Origin: Halobacteriales archaeon QS_6_64_34
GTDB lineage: Archaea; Halobacteriota; Halobacteria; Halobacteriales; Haloarculaceae
Length of the DNA stretch: 64,000 nucleotides
Reading direction: 5' to 3'
Assembly (NCBI GenBank): GCA_003020925.1
Contig: PXRT01000013.1
Location: forward strand, 190,110-254,109
In this document: positions 51,940 to 61,061 of the stretch, piece by piece
Numbering within the stretch: the first letter of the stretch is position 1
Layout: each line of letters begins with the position of its first letter
The notes under the pieces: model-generated
Databases searched by the model: none
The model's input: the letters and a program-made list of their open reading frames with translations, nothing else
What the model was told of the DNA's origin: nothing
Position numbers and translations under genes: made by a program

Positions 51940-51967
51940 ACGGGTCTCGGAGCGAGCTATCGACCGC

Positions 51968-52240
51968 TCAGTGACGGGCGACCGGTGTCGGCGACGCTGC
52001 CTCGACGACGATGCGTTCGCCGTTCTCGATAGTCACCTGCGAGTCACTGAACGTGAACGTGACGCTACAACTGACTCCGCCGTTTACGTCGCCCTCAGTC
52101 TCGAAAAGCGCCGCCAGTGCCTCAGCGTCCACGGTATCGTGGAGTGTCGGCAATTCGGTGGGCGCACGGTTCTCGAAGGAACTTACTGCCTCCACCACCG
52201 CGACAGTCATCGGCGTGTTCGGGTCTGGGCTGACATCCAT
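51968..52240 (-). CDS. HalOD1-type output domain protein (90 aa)
   Basis: The pattern of the short haloarchaeal HalOD1 domain is present: TPMTVAVVEAVSSFENRAPT, LPTLHDTVDAEALAALFE and VSCSVTFTFSDSQVTIENGE. HalOD1 domains are found alone or as outputs of sensor histidine kinases and response regulators, but their activity is not established. The start MDVSPDPNTP was used. It converges with the exported lipoprotein gene. Confidence 0.8.
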   Translation of the reverse strand: MDVSPDPNTPMTVAVVEAVSSFENRAPTELPTLHDTVDAEALAALFETEGDVNGGVSCSVTFTFSDSQVTIENGERIVVEAASPTPVARH

Positions 52241-52397
52241 TACTACTCTCACCCCCCTCGGTACCAATAAATAAATCGATTGCGATAGTATGTTCGATTT
52301 CTAACTGTTTGTGGCCAGTCGCCAGCGGCGTCGATGCGACCACGGCGTTCGCCAGCCGTACCAGAATCGTCTTTGAATAACGACTGCTAGGGCCGGT

Positions 52398-53444
52398 ATG
52401 GACCGCCGTCGTTTCCTCGCGAGCGCGGGGTTGGCAGGGGCATCGATAGTCGCCGGGTGTGGCTCGCTCCAGGAGCAGTCGACGCAGTCGCCGCCGCTGG
52501 TCGAAGACCGCCCCAAGGCGACCTACTACCCGACCCACGCCGAGGGAATGGAGACGCTGGGCACGGGCGAGGCCGGCGACTACAGGGTCGGACTCACCTA
52601 CTCCTACCCCCACCGCTTCTGGACGGTGACCGGGACGACTACCGAGCAGGTCACCATCCAGGACGCCGACAGCGTCCACCTGATGGCGTCGGTGTGGGAC
52701 CCCGAGACGACGATGGTCCTCCCGGTTCAGTCGGGCGTCTCCATCACCATCGACGCCGACGGCGAGACGGTCGCGGACAAACAGCCCTGGCCGATGGCCT
52801 CACAGAACATGGGCTTTCACTACGGCGACAACTACCAGTTAGACGGCGAGGGCGTCTACGAGATAACCGTCCGGGTCGACGGGATGACCGAGCGCCGGCT
52901 GGGCGGGTTCGCCGGCCGCTTTGGCGACGCCGGTGAGTGGGCCACCAACTTCGAGTTCTCCCGCTCGGCGCGGGACAACATCGCCTACACCGAGTACCCG
53001 GACCAGCGGGGGAGCCGGGCCGCACTCGAACTGATGGACATGGAGATGCTGCCCACCTCGCAGGTCCCCGCGCCGGAGGCCCTTCCGGGCGAGTTACTGG
53101 GCACCGGGCGGGGGAGCGACGAGGTGTACGCGGCGACGTGGCTCACCGGGGCCGATTTCCTCGAGTCGGGCCAGTCCTATCTCGCGGTGTCGGTCCGCAC
53201 GCCGTACAACCGCGTGCCGCTACCGATGATGAGCCTCGATAGCACCGTTGAGGTCGGCGGCGAGACGGTCTACGACGACGCCCTCTCGGCTGCCGTCCAC
53301 CCCGACATCGGCTATCACTACGGCGCCGTGGTCGAGGCGACCGGCGACCCCGCCGTCACCGTCGAGACCGTCGGCCCGTCGCAGGTCTCGCGCCACGAGG
53401 GGTACGAGACGGCGTTCCTGGGGACGCCGACCCTGAATTTCTAA
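52398..53444 (+). CDS. Exported lipoprotein with two iron-binding-like domains (P19/Tp34-related)
   Basis: A protein of 348 residues. MDRRRFLASAGLAG is a Tat-type signal with a lipobox (VAGC, Cys21). Two similar beta domains follow: the first has DYRVGLTYSYPHRFWTV and MGFHYGDNYQLDGEGVYEIT, the second has ESGQSYLAVSVRTPYNRVPL and IGYHYGAVVEATGD. The repeated HYG motif resembles the metal-binding His region of P19/Tp34 periplasmic iron proteins. A role in iron delivery is inferred. It may be what I recall as DUF7350. Confidence 0.72.
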   Translation: MDRRRFLASAGLAGASIVAGCGSLQEQSTQSPPLVEDRPKATYYPTHAEGMETLGTGEAGDYRVGLTYSYPHRFWTVTGTTTEQVTIQDADSVHLMASVWDPETTMVLPVQSGVSITIDADGETVADKQPWPMASQNMGFHYGDNYQLDGEGVYEITVRVDGMTERRLGGFAGRFGDAGEWATNFEFSRSARDNIAYTEYPDQRGSRAALELMDMEMLPTSQVPAPEALPGELLGTGRGSDEVYAATWLTGADFLESGQSYLAVSVRTPYNRVPLPMMSLDSTVEVGGETVYDDALSAAVHPDIGYHYGAVVEATGDPAVTVETVGPSQVSRHEGYETAFLGTPTLNF

Positions 53445-53920
53445 ACCGAGAACGGGCTCTCGCCCTCGGTCCAGGGCCACCCCGGAAGCCGCGTCTGGAC
53501 GCCCGCTGCGAGCGCCGCATCGAGGTCGTCAGCGCCGGCGGACGCCTCGGGGCCACCGTGGGTGTGTACGTCCGCGACGTGGAAGGTGGCCTCGGCGAGC
53601 AAGCGCAGGGGCTGGCCGCCGGCGAGCATCGCCGCCAGTTCCCGGCCCAGCAGCTCGTCGACGACGAAGCCCGGATAGTCGTCCTCGACGTCGAGGTCAC
53701 GCAGGAGCCCGACGAGCGCCGCGACGTTGACCGCCCTGTCGCCGTCCTCGAACACAGCGTCGACGGCCTCGTGGTAGTCCGCCTCCGCGATACTGTCGAC
53801 GTCGGCGCCGAACTGCTCGCCCAGATAGCTCCGCGTCTCGTTGACCAGCGGGACCACCACGTCGGCCCGGCCGTGGACCCACTCGTACTCGTCGGCCACC
53901 ACAGCTGGTGTCACGCGCAT
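53441..53920 (-). CDS. Uncharacterised haloarchaeal protein (159 aa)
   Basis: Starts MRVTPAVVADEYEWVHGRAD and continues VVVPLVNETRSYLGEQFGAD. The central AVFEDGDRAVNVAALVGLLR and FVVDELLGRELAAMLAGGQP are helical, and a VADVHTHGG segment follows. It is mostly helical and very acidic. Its end overlaps the convergent lipoprotein gene by four bases. No catalytic residues can be pointed to. Confidence 0.65.
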   Translation of the reverse strand: MRVTPAVVADEYEWVHGRADVVVPLVNETRSYLGEQFGADVDSIAEADYHEAVDAVFEDGDRAVNVAALVGLLRDLDVEDDYPGFVVDELLGRELAAMLAGGQPLRLLAEATFHVADVHTHGGPEASAGADDLDAALAAGVQTRLPGWPWTEGESPFSV

Positions 53921-54030
53921 GGGCCGACCTCGTAGGCGGTGAACTTCGGTGTGGCGCCCGGCCGTGTTCCCAGCGCCGCCACAGCCAAGCGAGGGCGCGC
54001 TGGCGGTCGGCAGCCGAATCCAGGACGAGA

Positions 54031-54220
54031 GGCGGTGTTTAGTTTAGTAGAAAACGCGGAAGAGAGCCAGAAAGCCCCGGCTGGCTTCGGTCGGGGGGCT
54101 CGCTGCGCTCCTCGGCCTTCGGCCTGTGGTGCTGAGTGAAGCGCGCAGCGAGTCGCAGTAGTCGAGCGGTCGGGGGCTTTCTGGCTGGTGACAGTCTGAA
54201 TCGCCTAACTAAACACCACC
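54031..54220 (+). mobile_element. MITE copy D (190 bp) with exact target duplication
   Basis: Ends GGCGGTGTTTAGTTTAG and, inverted, GGTGGTGTTTAGTTAGG. It is flanked by identical 8-mers GGACGAGA at 54023-54030 and 54221-54228, which define the element precisely and give the target-site length. The core is shorter than in copies A and B. It lies upstream of fttA, between it and the convergent small gene. Confidence 0.9.
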
Positions 54221-54383
54221 GGACGAGAAGTGCGAAGTCTTTAATAATTCGACTGCGAAATCTACTGGCACGTTCGGTTTTCCGGGCAGTACCATCGATG
54301 ATACGCTCGCCTCCGGAGGGAGCTTCGGTCCGGGCCGACCCGCGACGGCGGCAGTCGAAACAGGCCGCCGTCGGTTCTACACT

Positions 54384-56288
54384 ATGAGCACGGTAGACAA
54401 GCAACTCGAAGACGTCCGTGAAACGATAGACGAAGAGGTGCCAAGAGGCATTACGGTCTCCGACGTGACCTACGAGGGGCCGGAGTTGGTCATCTACACC
54501 CGCGACCCCAAGGAGTTCGCCGCCGACAGCGACCTCGTCCGGCGACTGGCCTCCACGCTGCGAAAGCGCATCACCGTCCGGCCGGACCCGGACGTGCTGA
54601 CGCCGCCTGACGCGGCGGAGGCGGAGATTCGTGACCTCGTCCCCGAGGACGCCGACGTAACCGACATCCAGTTTCTCGCCGACACGGGCGAGGTCGTCAT
54701 CCGCGCCAAGCGGCCGGGACAGGTCATCGGCCGCCGGGGCGAGACCCAGCGGGAGATAACCAAAGCCACCGGCTGGACGCCCGAAGTCGAGCGGACGCCG
54801 GCCATCGACTCGCCGACCGTCTCCAACGTCCGGACCTTTCTCACGCAGGAACGGGACGACCGCCGCGACATCCTAGAGCGGGTCGGTCGCCAGATTCACC
54901 GCGACCCGATGGCGAGCGAGGAGTGGGTCCGGGTCACCACGCTGGGCGGGTGCAAGGAGATGGGACGCGTGGCCTCCATCATCTCGACGGCCGACAGCCG
55001 CATCCTCGTCGATTGTGGCGACAAACCCGGCGAACGGACCGAACAGCCCCATCTGGACATCCCCGAGGCCATCGGGTCGGGGGCGACCTCGCTCGACGCC
55101 GTGGTGTTGACCCACGCCCATCTCGACCACGCCGCCCTCGTTCCACTGCTGTACGAAAACGGCTACGACGGCCCCATCTACTGCACCGAACCCACGCGAG
55201 ACCTGCTCGGACTGCTGACGCTTGGGTATGTCGACTCGGCTAAAGCGACGGGTCAGGAGTGCCCATACGGCACCGAGATGGTCCGCGAGGCAGTCAAACA
55301 CTGCATCCCGCTGGAGTACGGCGACGTGACCGACATCGCCCCCGACGTGAAGCTGACGCTGCACAACGCCGGCCACGTGCTGGGCAGTTCGGTCGTCCAC
55401 TTCCACATCGGCGACGGCCTCTACAACGTCGCCTTCTCGGGCGACATCCACTACGACAGCAGTAGGCTGCTCGACGGCGCCGTCAACGAGTTCCCCCGTG
55501 TCGAGACCCTGATTCTGGAGTCGACCTACGGCGGCCGGAACGACTACCAGACCGACCGGGACGACGCCGAGCGCAAGCTCGAAGACCGCCTCCAGCACGC
55601 GGCCGAAAACGACAGCACGGTGGTGATTCCGACCGAGGCCGTCGGCCGGCCACAGGAACTGCTGGTCGTCCTCGAAGCGCTCATGGACGCCGGCGAGGCG
55701 CCCGAGATGCCGGTCTACCTCGACCAGATGATATGGGAGGCCACGGCGGTCCACACCAGCTACCCCGAGTTCCTGCGAGACGACATGGCGAGTCGGCTCC
55801 AGGCCGACGACGAGAATCCCTTCCTGGCTGAGCAGTTCAGGCCGGTCGGTGACGACGAGGAGCGGCGCGAGATTGCCGCCCGCGAGGAGGGCAGCGTCGT
55901 CCTCTCGACGCCCGGAATGTGTACGCCCGGGCCGGTCAGGACCTGGCTCGAAGCGCTCGCGCCCGACCCCGACAACACGCTCGTGTTCGTCGACAAGCAG
56001 GCCCGTGGGACGCTGGGCGAGCAAATTCAGAACGGCGCCGACTCGGTGCCCCTCGACGGCGACCGCGTTCCCCTGGAACTCCGGGTCGAAACCGTCGACG
56101 GCTTCTCGGGCCACGCCGACCGCCAGGGCCTGGAGAACTTCGTCAAGACGATGCACCCCCGCCCCGAGAAGGTGCTCTGTGTCGACGGCGACGAGTCGGC
56201 CACGCAGGACCTCTCCTCGTCGCTGTACCACGACTACAACCTCCGGACCTTCACCCCCGAGAATCTGGAGACGTTCCGGTTTATCTAA
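54384..56288 (+). CDS. fttA: Transcription termination factor / beta-CASP ribonuclease FttA (aCPSF1)
   Basis: An archaeal relative of CPSF73 that cleaves nascent RNA and ends transcription. A protein of 634 residues. N-terminal KH-type RNA-binding domains (about 1-165) include VIGRRGETQREI. The metallo-beta-lactamase motif HAHLDH is at 244-249, with later metal ligands in NAGHVLGSSVVHFHI and AFSGDIHYD. The beta-CASP part has VIPTEAVGRPQELLVVLEAL, VLSTPGMCTPGPV and the closing GFSGHADRQGLENF. All metal residues are present. The promoter is AT-rich (TCTTTAATAATTC) with a leader of over 100 bp. Confidence 0.96.
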   Translation: MSTVDKQLEDVRETIDEEVPRGITVSDVTYEGPELVIYTRDPKEFAADSDLVRRLASTLRKRITVRPDPDVLTPPDAAEAEIRDLVPEDADVTDIQFLADTGEVVIRAKRPGQVIGRRGETQREITKATGWTPEVERTPAIDSPTVSNVRTFLTQERDDRRDILERVGRQIHRDPMASEEWVRVTTLGGCKEMGRVASIISTADSRILVDCGDKPGERTEQPHLDIPEAIGSGATSLDAVVLTHAHLDHAALVPLLYENGYDGPIYCTEPTRDLLGLLTLGYVDSAKATGQECPYGTEMVREAVKHCIPLEYGDVTDIAPDVKLTLHNAGHVLGSSVVHFHIGDGLYNVAFSGDIHYDSSRLLDGAVNEFPRVETLILESTYGGRNDYQTDRDDAERKLEDRLQHAAENDSTVVIPTEAVGRPQELLVVLEALMDAGEAPEMPVYLDQMIWEATAVHTSYPEFLRDDMASRLQADDENPFLAEQFRPVGDDEERREIAAREEGSVVLSTPGMCTPGPVRTWLEALAPDPDNTLVFVDKQARGTLGEQIQNGADSVPLDGDRVPLELRVETVDGFSGHADRQGLENFVKTMHPRPEKVLCVDGDESATQDLSSSLYHDYNLRTFTPENLETFRFI

Positions 56289-56294
56289 ACCCAC

Positions 56295-56458
56295 TTTTTA
56301 TTTCGGGGGGCTTCCTCGCTCGCTTCGCTCGCTGCGGGGAGCCCCCCATTGCAAAAACTTGGGGAAAAATGCGGGAATCTCGGTCTTCGACCTCGATTCC
56401 CGTGAAACCGCTCGCCACGGGCGAGCGGTATGCTCCGCGTGACAGCCTGCCCTTCCCC
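56295..56458 (+). repeat. Structured dispersed element, copy 2 (three hairpins)
   Basis: Same order as copy 1: a GGGGGG-CTTCCTCGCTCGC hairpin closed by CCCCCC, then TTGCAAAAA, a GGGAATC/GATTCCC hairpin, then ACCGCTCGCCACGGGCGAGC, and CCTGCCCTTCCCC. Stem bases differ from copy 1 in complementary ways. It lies just after the fttA stop and before the aldo/keto reductase gene, so it may act as a terminator or an independent RNA. Confidence 0.7.
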
Positions 56459-56565
56459 GTTCGCCAGCGACGGGACGCTGGCGAGGCCACCGCAGTTCGG
56501 TACAACGGCCGTTGGGATTGCCGGCTACTCCAGTACTTTTCACTGTCGACCGTCTCGGGCCGGCT

Positions 56566-57597
56566 ATGGAGTACACACGACTCGGTTCGACCGGGACAAC
56601 AGTGTCACAGCTCTGTTACGGGACCTGGCGCTTCGGCCGTGAGACCGGCGGCGTCGTCGAGACCGACAAGGAGCAGGCCCACGAACTGCTCGACGCGGCG
56701 TGGGAGCGCGGCATCAACTTCTTCGACACGGCAAACGTCTACGGGACACCCAACGGGAAGAGCGAGCGCTACATCGGCGAGTGGCTCGAGGACCGCGACC
56801 GCGAGGACGTCGTCATCGCCTCGAAGGTGTACTTCCCCTTCGACGGCTGGGGCGAACCAGGCCCCAACGACTCCGGGCTGGGCCGTAAGCATATCCGCGC
56901 CCAGATTGCGGGGACCCTCGACCGCCTCGACACCGACTATCTCGACCTCTACTACATCCACCGCTGGGACGAGGACAGCGACATCGTCGAGACGCTCAGA
57001 ACCCTGAACGACCTCGTTCGCGAGGGGAAGGTCCACTATCTGGGCGCCTCGACGATGGCCGCCTGGCAGCTAACGAAGGCGCTCTGGAAAAGCGACGTGG
57101 AGGGCCTCGAACGGTTCGAAGTGACCCAGCCGCTCTTTCACGCCGGCTACCGCGACGACATCACGGACTATCTCGACGTCGCCGCCGACCAGGACATGGC
57201 TGTCTGTCCATACTCCCCGCTCGCGGGTGGCTTTCTCACCGGGAAATACGAGCACACGGACGACGACGACCCGACGAAATTCGAGGGGCCCGAGGGCGCC
57301 CGTGGCTCGCTGTCGGACCGCTTCGAGGACTTCTATCTCTCCGAGCGGGGCTGGCACGTCCTGGACGAACTCCGGGCCGTCGCGGACGAACTCGACGCGA
57401 CCCCGCCACAGGTCGCGCTGCGCTGGCTCATCGAGCAGCCCGATATCACCTGTGTGCCAATCGTCGGCGCCCGCACCGTCGACCAGTTAGACGAGAACGT
57501 CGCCGCGACGGATATCTCGCTGTCGGACGACCAGTTCAACCGCATCGTCTCGGCGCGCTACGCCGACGACGGCGAGCGGTGGGGCCACCGGAGCTGA
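56566..57597 (+). CDS. Aldo/keto reductase
   Basis: An NADPH-dependent TIM-barrel oxidoreductase of 343 residues. The start MEYTRLGSTGTTVSQLCYGT is typical. The catalytic tetrad equivalents are Asp and Tyr in INFFDTANVYG, Lys in VIASKVYF and His in YYIHRWDED. SPLAGGFLTGKYE and PIVGARTVDQLDEN bind the cofactor. The physiological substrate is unknown. ATG 56566 is supported by the family start. Confidence 0.93.
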   Translation: MEYTRLGSTGTTVSQLCYGTWRFGRETGGVVETDKEQAHELLDAAWERGINFFDTANVYGTPNGKSERYIGEWLEDRDREDVVIASKVYFPFDGWGEPGPNDSGLGRKHIRAQIAGTLDRLDTDYLDLYYIHRWDEDSDIVETLRTLNDLVREGKVHYLGASTMAAWQLTKALWKSDVEGLERFEVTQPLFHAGYRDDITDYLDVAADQDMAVCPYSPLAGGFLTGKYEHTDDDDPTKFEGPEGARGSLSDRFEDFYLSERGWHVLDELRAVADELDATPPQVALRWLIEQPDITCVPIVGARTVDQLDENVAATDISLSDDQFNRIVSARYADDGERWGHRS

Positions 57598-57624
57598 GCC
57601 CAATCGACGGCGCCGTCGGCCAGG

Positions 57625-57715
57625 TTACTGCCGTTCGAGCGTCAGGTTGAAGCTGCCGGTCCCGGAGCCACTGAAGACACTACACCAGATAGTGTACTCT
57701 CCGCTACCGAATCGA
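57625..57715 (-). pseudogene. C-terminal remnant of an exported beta-rich protein
   Basis: On the minus strand a frame ends GRFGSGEYTIWCSVFSGSGT then GSFNLTLERQ and stop. This resembles the last strands of a pre-peptidase-type beta-sandwich domain. Upstream the frame runs into nth in another phase with no start. It sits in the 122-bp gap between the reductase gene and nth. Confidence 0.4.
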
Positions 57716-57719
57716 CCGG

Positions 57720-58532
57720 TCAGACCGCATCAGACGGGTCGACGACCTCGCCGCTCTCGGGGTAGACGCCGACCTGGTCGCAGCGGTCGGCCAGCGGGCA
57801 GGCCTCCGGGTCGTCCAGACAGGCCGGTTTGCGTGCTTTGCAGTACTCGCGGCCGAACTGTATCATCGCCGTGTGGCCGAAGCCACACTTCTCGGCTGGC
57901 ACGTCCCGCTCGATGTGCTCTCTGACCGTCTCGTGGTCGGCGTCGGCGGGCGCCAGCCCCATCCGGCGGGCGATGCGATGGACATGCGTGTCGACGGGAA
58001 AGACGCCGCCGCGCCCGCCGGCAAACAGCAGCACGCAGTCAGCGGTCTTGGGGCCGACGCCGTTCATCTCCAGCAGGCGGTCCCGGACGGCGTCGGGGTC
58101 TTCCTCTCTGACGAACGCGTCGAAGCCCGCCTCGCCGCCGAACTCCTCGCGTATCTCGCCGGCCAGCGCGACAATTCGCTCGGATTTCTGGTTGTACAGC
58201 CCCGCCGACCGAATGGTCTCGGCGAGGTCCCCCTGGTCGGCCTCGGCGAGCGCGTCGACGAGGTCCGTGTCGCCGCTCTCCGTGCTGTATCGTTCCATCA
58301 ACGCGTCGTGTGCGGGCTGACTGGCCGTGTCCGACGTGTTCTGGCTGAGAATCGTCCGCACGAGACACTCGAAGGCGTCCCGGCCGCCGTAGGTCTTCGT
58401 CCAGTACAGCTCCCCGAGGCGGTCGACGACGGCTTCGGCCCGCGTGCCCGCCGTAGCCGGGTCGAACGCGGTTTCGGTCCCGCCGCCCGACGCGCCGCCG
58501 CTGATGTTTTTCGTCGGCTCGTCGTCGCTCAT
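57720..58532 (-). CDS. nth: Endonuclease III-type DNA glycosylase
   Basis: Removes oxidised pyrimidines and nicks the abasic site. A protein of 270 residues. The helix-hairpin-helix is LLEMNGVGPKTADCVLLF with catalytic Lys162, and Asp181 lies in FPVDTHVHRI. The 4Fe-4S cluster Cys are C231, C238, C245 and C251 (C-x6-C-x6-C-x5-C, so the middle spacing is longer than the bacterial C-x6-C-x2-C-x5-C). An acidic N-terminal tail precedes the domain. It is convergent with the reductase gene. Confidence 0.92.
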   Translation of the reverse strand: MSDDEPTKNISGGASGGGTETAFDPATAGTRAEAVVDRLGELYWTKTYGGRDAFECLVRTILSQNTSDTASQPAHDALMERYSTESGDTDLVDALAEADQGDLAETIRSAGLYNQKSERIVALAGEIREEFGGEAGFDAFVREEDPDAVRDRLLEMNGVGPKTADCVLLFAGGRGGVFPVDTHVHRIARRMGLAPADADHETVREHIERDVPAEKCGFGHTAMIQFGREYCKARKPACLDDPEACPLADRCDQVGVYPESGEVVDPSDAV

Positions 58533-58572
58533 ATCGGGCGGTGGGGCGCGACAAGCAAAACGCCCACGGGGG

Positions 58573-58998
58573 TCAGGCCGAGTCGACGGTCAGTGTCAGC
58601 GTCAGGTCGGCACCGTCGGCGAGCGCCGCCACGAGGTCGCGGTCGATATCGCCGGCGGCGGCGTCGGCCCCGACCATCACGGTCCGGTCGTCGACGTAGT
58701 CGCTGGTCCGCAGAACGTGGCTGCGGTCGTTCTCGAACGAGAGGTCGGGGTGACCGGTCCCCTCGATGACGGCCCGAGAGCCGTCTACGTCGAGGGTGGC
58801 GGTGATGGTCGCGTCGGCGGACTGGCAGGCCGCGACGAAATCGTCGTCGAGGTCCGCCGGGACCGTATCGGCCTCGACACCCAGAACGCAGTCGCCGGCA
58901 GGCGTCAGAAAGTCGTCGCTGGTGACCTCCAGCGTGCTCGCGTGTTCGGCTGTGACGTTCTCGTGGCCCGCTGCCTCGATGACGACCTCGTGTTCCAT
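58573..58998 (-). CDS. DUF371-type archaeal protein (141 aa)
   Basis: Begins MEHEVVIEAAGHENVTAEHA and continues TLEVTSDDFLTPAGDCVLGV. The family blocks GHENVTAxHxSTxExTxDxxLT and D-C-V-L-G-V are clear. The second half has GHPDLSFENDRSHVLRTSDY. DUF371 proteins are archaeal and of unknown role. It has one Cys (within GDCVLG), which may be functional. It is the first upstream neighbour of nth on the same strand. Confidence 0.82.
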   Translation of the reverse strand: MEHEVVIEAAGHENVTAEHASTLEVTSDDFLTPAGDCVLGVEADTVPADLDDDFVAACQSADATITATLDVDGSRAVIEGTGHPDLSFENDRSHVLRTSDYVDDRTVMVGADAAAGDIDRDLVAALADGADLTLTLTVDSA

Positions 58999-59023
58999 AC
59001 CGGCCGTTCCCGACGGCGGTATT

Positions 59024-59125
59024 TTAGCCGGTCGACTCCGGACGGGCGACGGTGACCGTCACCGCGCCACACGCACACTCGTGGGCCTCCCGGCGGCCGG
59101 CGTCGGTCTCGAGGTCCTGTATCAT
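59024..59125 (-). CDS. Very small Cys-containing protein (33 aa)
   Basis: An ATG at 59125 opens MIQDLETDAGRREAHECACG and ends VTVTVARPESTG. A GGATTAAGG TATA-like box lies 25-35 bp upstream, the leaderless spacing. H-x-C-x-C could bind metal. The short length makes a chance frame possible. Confidence 0.4.
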   Translation of the reverse strand: MIQDLETDAGRREAHECACGAVTVTVARPESTG

Positions 59126-59269
59126 GCCACCGCGTACGGGCTGCCCACACCTTAATCCGAGCCGTCCCCGGAGTGAAAGTGAAAGTGACAGCTGGCGGGC
59201 CGGTAGTTGGGCACCCTCGGCGCCGGCGCGGGGATAAAGGATATGCACCCGGGGGACGGGCCACAAGGT

Positions 59270-61042
59270 ATGTCGCTTTCGTGGCGGGGCGCGGCGGTGG
59301 CGCCGGACGAGGAGCTGCCGTCCCCGGAGTCGTGGGAGCCGGTGTCGGTCCCGGGTCGACCGACACAGTTCGTCGGCGCCGACGCCGTCGCGTACGAGAC
59401 TACGGTCGCGAACCCGGGGGCGGGCGCGGACGACCACGCGGTGCTGGTTCTCGAGGGGGCGTACGCTCACACGCGGGTCTGGTGTAACGGCGAGCCCGTC
59501 GCCGAGTCTGACAGCTACGTCACGCCGCTTCGGGTCCGGCTGCCGGACGCCGAGGAGCACCGTCTCGTCGTCGAGTGCCGGGCTCCCGAGGACCGCTTTG
59601 GCGGCCTCCACGACACCGACCAGCTCCCACAGGAGCGGTGTGTCCCCGGTATCTGGTGGGGGGCGACCCTGGAGACCTATCCGGACCCCTGTGTGTACGA
59701 CATGCGTGCCCGACCCCGGCTCACTGGCGACGGGGCCGCCGTCGACATCGAGGCCGAGATAGCGACGAGCGAGCCTATCGACGACCGGCTCACCTTCTCT
59801 ATCCGTCCCTCTGGCGAGGTCAGGGGCGGGGGGATGATGGACCGTACGCCGGTCGAGACCGACGCCGGGCGGACGACGGTCGAGCACACCATCGACGTGC
59901 GCGACCCGTCGCTGTGGTGGCCCCACGACCTCGGGGACCAGCCCCGTTACGTGGTCCGGGCGAAGCTCGGCGACGCCGAGCACTCGGTGACGACCGGGCT
60001 GCGCTCGGTCGGCTACGATGACGGCCTCGAGGTCAACGGCGAGCGGGTCCCCGTCCGTGGAGTGACGCTGCTTGACCCGACGGTCGAGGATGTCCGCCGG
60101 GCCGTCGCGGCGAACGCCAATCTCGTTCGCGTTCGCGCACAGGGGGTCCCGCCGGCGGTCGCTCGGGCCTGTGACGAACACGGCGTGTTGCTCTGGGCGG
60201 ACCTCCCGCTTACCGGGCCCGGCGGCTTCGACATGGACCGGGGCCGTGAGCTGGCCGAATCGTTTTCTGCCTACGTCGGCCACCATCCGAGCCTGGCCTG
60301 TGTCGCGGTCCACGACGAACCGGTCGCGCCGTATGCCGACGGACTGGGGTCGGGCACGCTCGACCGGCTCCGCTACCGGTTTCGGGCCTGGCGGGCCAGG
60401 TACAACCCGGCGCCAGCCGAAGCGGTTGCCGAGCGAGTCGAGGGAGTCCCCACTTTTCCGGTCGTCGGCCCGCCGGCTATCGACCCCGACGCCGTCACGC
60501 TGTACCCCGGCTGGCGCCACGGCTCGGTGACGGACCTGGCGTGGCTCTGTGACCACTACGGCGTCGGCGAGGTGGTCGGGGGCTTTGGCGCCGGCTCGCT
60601 GGGTACCGACGAGATAGGGTTCCAGGCCCGGGTCGTCCAGGCCGTCACCGAGGGGCTCCGCCAGCGCGAGAGCGATATCATCGTCCTGGATAGCCTCCGT
60701 GACGTGGCCGACGCCGGAACGGGCGTTCTCACCGAGGACGGCACCGAGAAACGGGCCTACGGGACGCTGTCCGACAGCTACCAGCCCACGCAGGTGTTCC
60801 TCTCGGACCCGACCCCCGGCGAGAGCGATATCGTCGCCTGCCACGACCGCCCGTCGGGGGCGACGGTCACCGTCGAGTGGGACCACAACGGCGAGCGCCA
60901 GCAAGAAGAGCGCGTCATCGGCGCCTACGGGCGCGTGACGGTCGGTTCGCTGACACTGGCCGCCGGTGACGAACTGACACTGGCCGCCGCCGTCGAGGGT
61001 CGGGCCGTGAAAAACGAGTACCGTATCGACGGTAATATTTAA
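59270..61042 (+). CDS. Glycoside hydrolase family 2-like protein
   Basis: A protein of 590 residues. An N-terminal sugar-binding jelly-roll (VLVLEGAYAHTRVWCNGEPV) and an Ig-like domain (DPSLWWPHDLGDQPRYVVRA) precede a TIM-barrel-like part (LEVNGERVPVRGVTLLDPTV; LLWADLPLTGPGGFDM). This is the plan of beta-mannosidase/galactosidase-like GH2 enzymes. The acid/base motif normally G-N-E is here HDEP, so a Glu is kept in a changed context and activity is uncertain. No signal peptide, so it is cytosolic. Substrate unknown. Confidence 0.72.
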   Translation: MSLSWRGAAVAPDEELPSPESWEPVSVPGRPTQFVGADAVAYETTVANPGAGADDHAVLVLEGAYAHTRVWCNGEPVAESDSYVTPLRVRLPDAEEHRLVVECRAPEDRFGGLHDTDQLPQERCVPGIWWGATLETYPDPCVYDMRARPRLTGDGAAVDIEAEIATSEPIDDRLTFSIRPSGEVRGGGMMDRTPVETDAGRTTVEHTIDVRDPSLWWPHDLGDQPRYVVRAKLGDAEHSVTTGLRSVGYDDGLEVNGERVPVRGVTLLDPTVEDVRRAVAANANLVRVRAQGVPPAVARACDEHGVLLWADLPLTGPGGFDMDRGRELAESFSAYVGHHPSLACVAVHDEPVAPYADGLGSGTLDRLRYRFRAWRARYNPAPAEAVAERVEGVPTFPVVGPPAIDPDAVTLYPGWRHGSVTDLAWLCDHYGVGEVVGGFGAGSLGTDEIGFQARVVQAVTEGLRQRESDIIVLDSLRDVADAGTGVLTEDGTEKRAYGTLSDSYQPTQVFLSDPTPGESDIVACHDRPSGATVTVEWDHNGERQQEERVIGAYGRVTVGSLTLAAGDELTLAAAVEGRAVKNEYRIDGNI

Positions 61043-61061
61043 CCAGTGGCGAATCCGTGTT

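Noticed and set aside
54873..56294. 473-residue antisense frame opposite fttA
   Set aside because: Same reason: all conserved residues belong to the sense strand.
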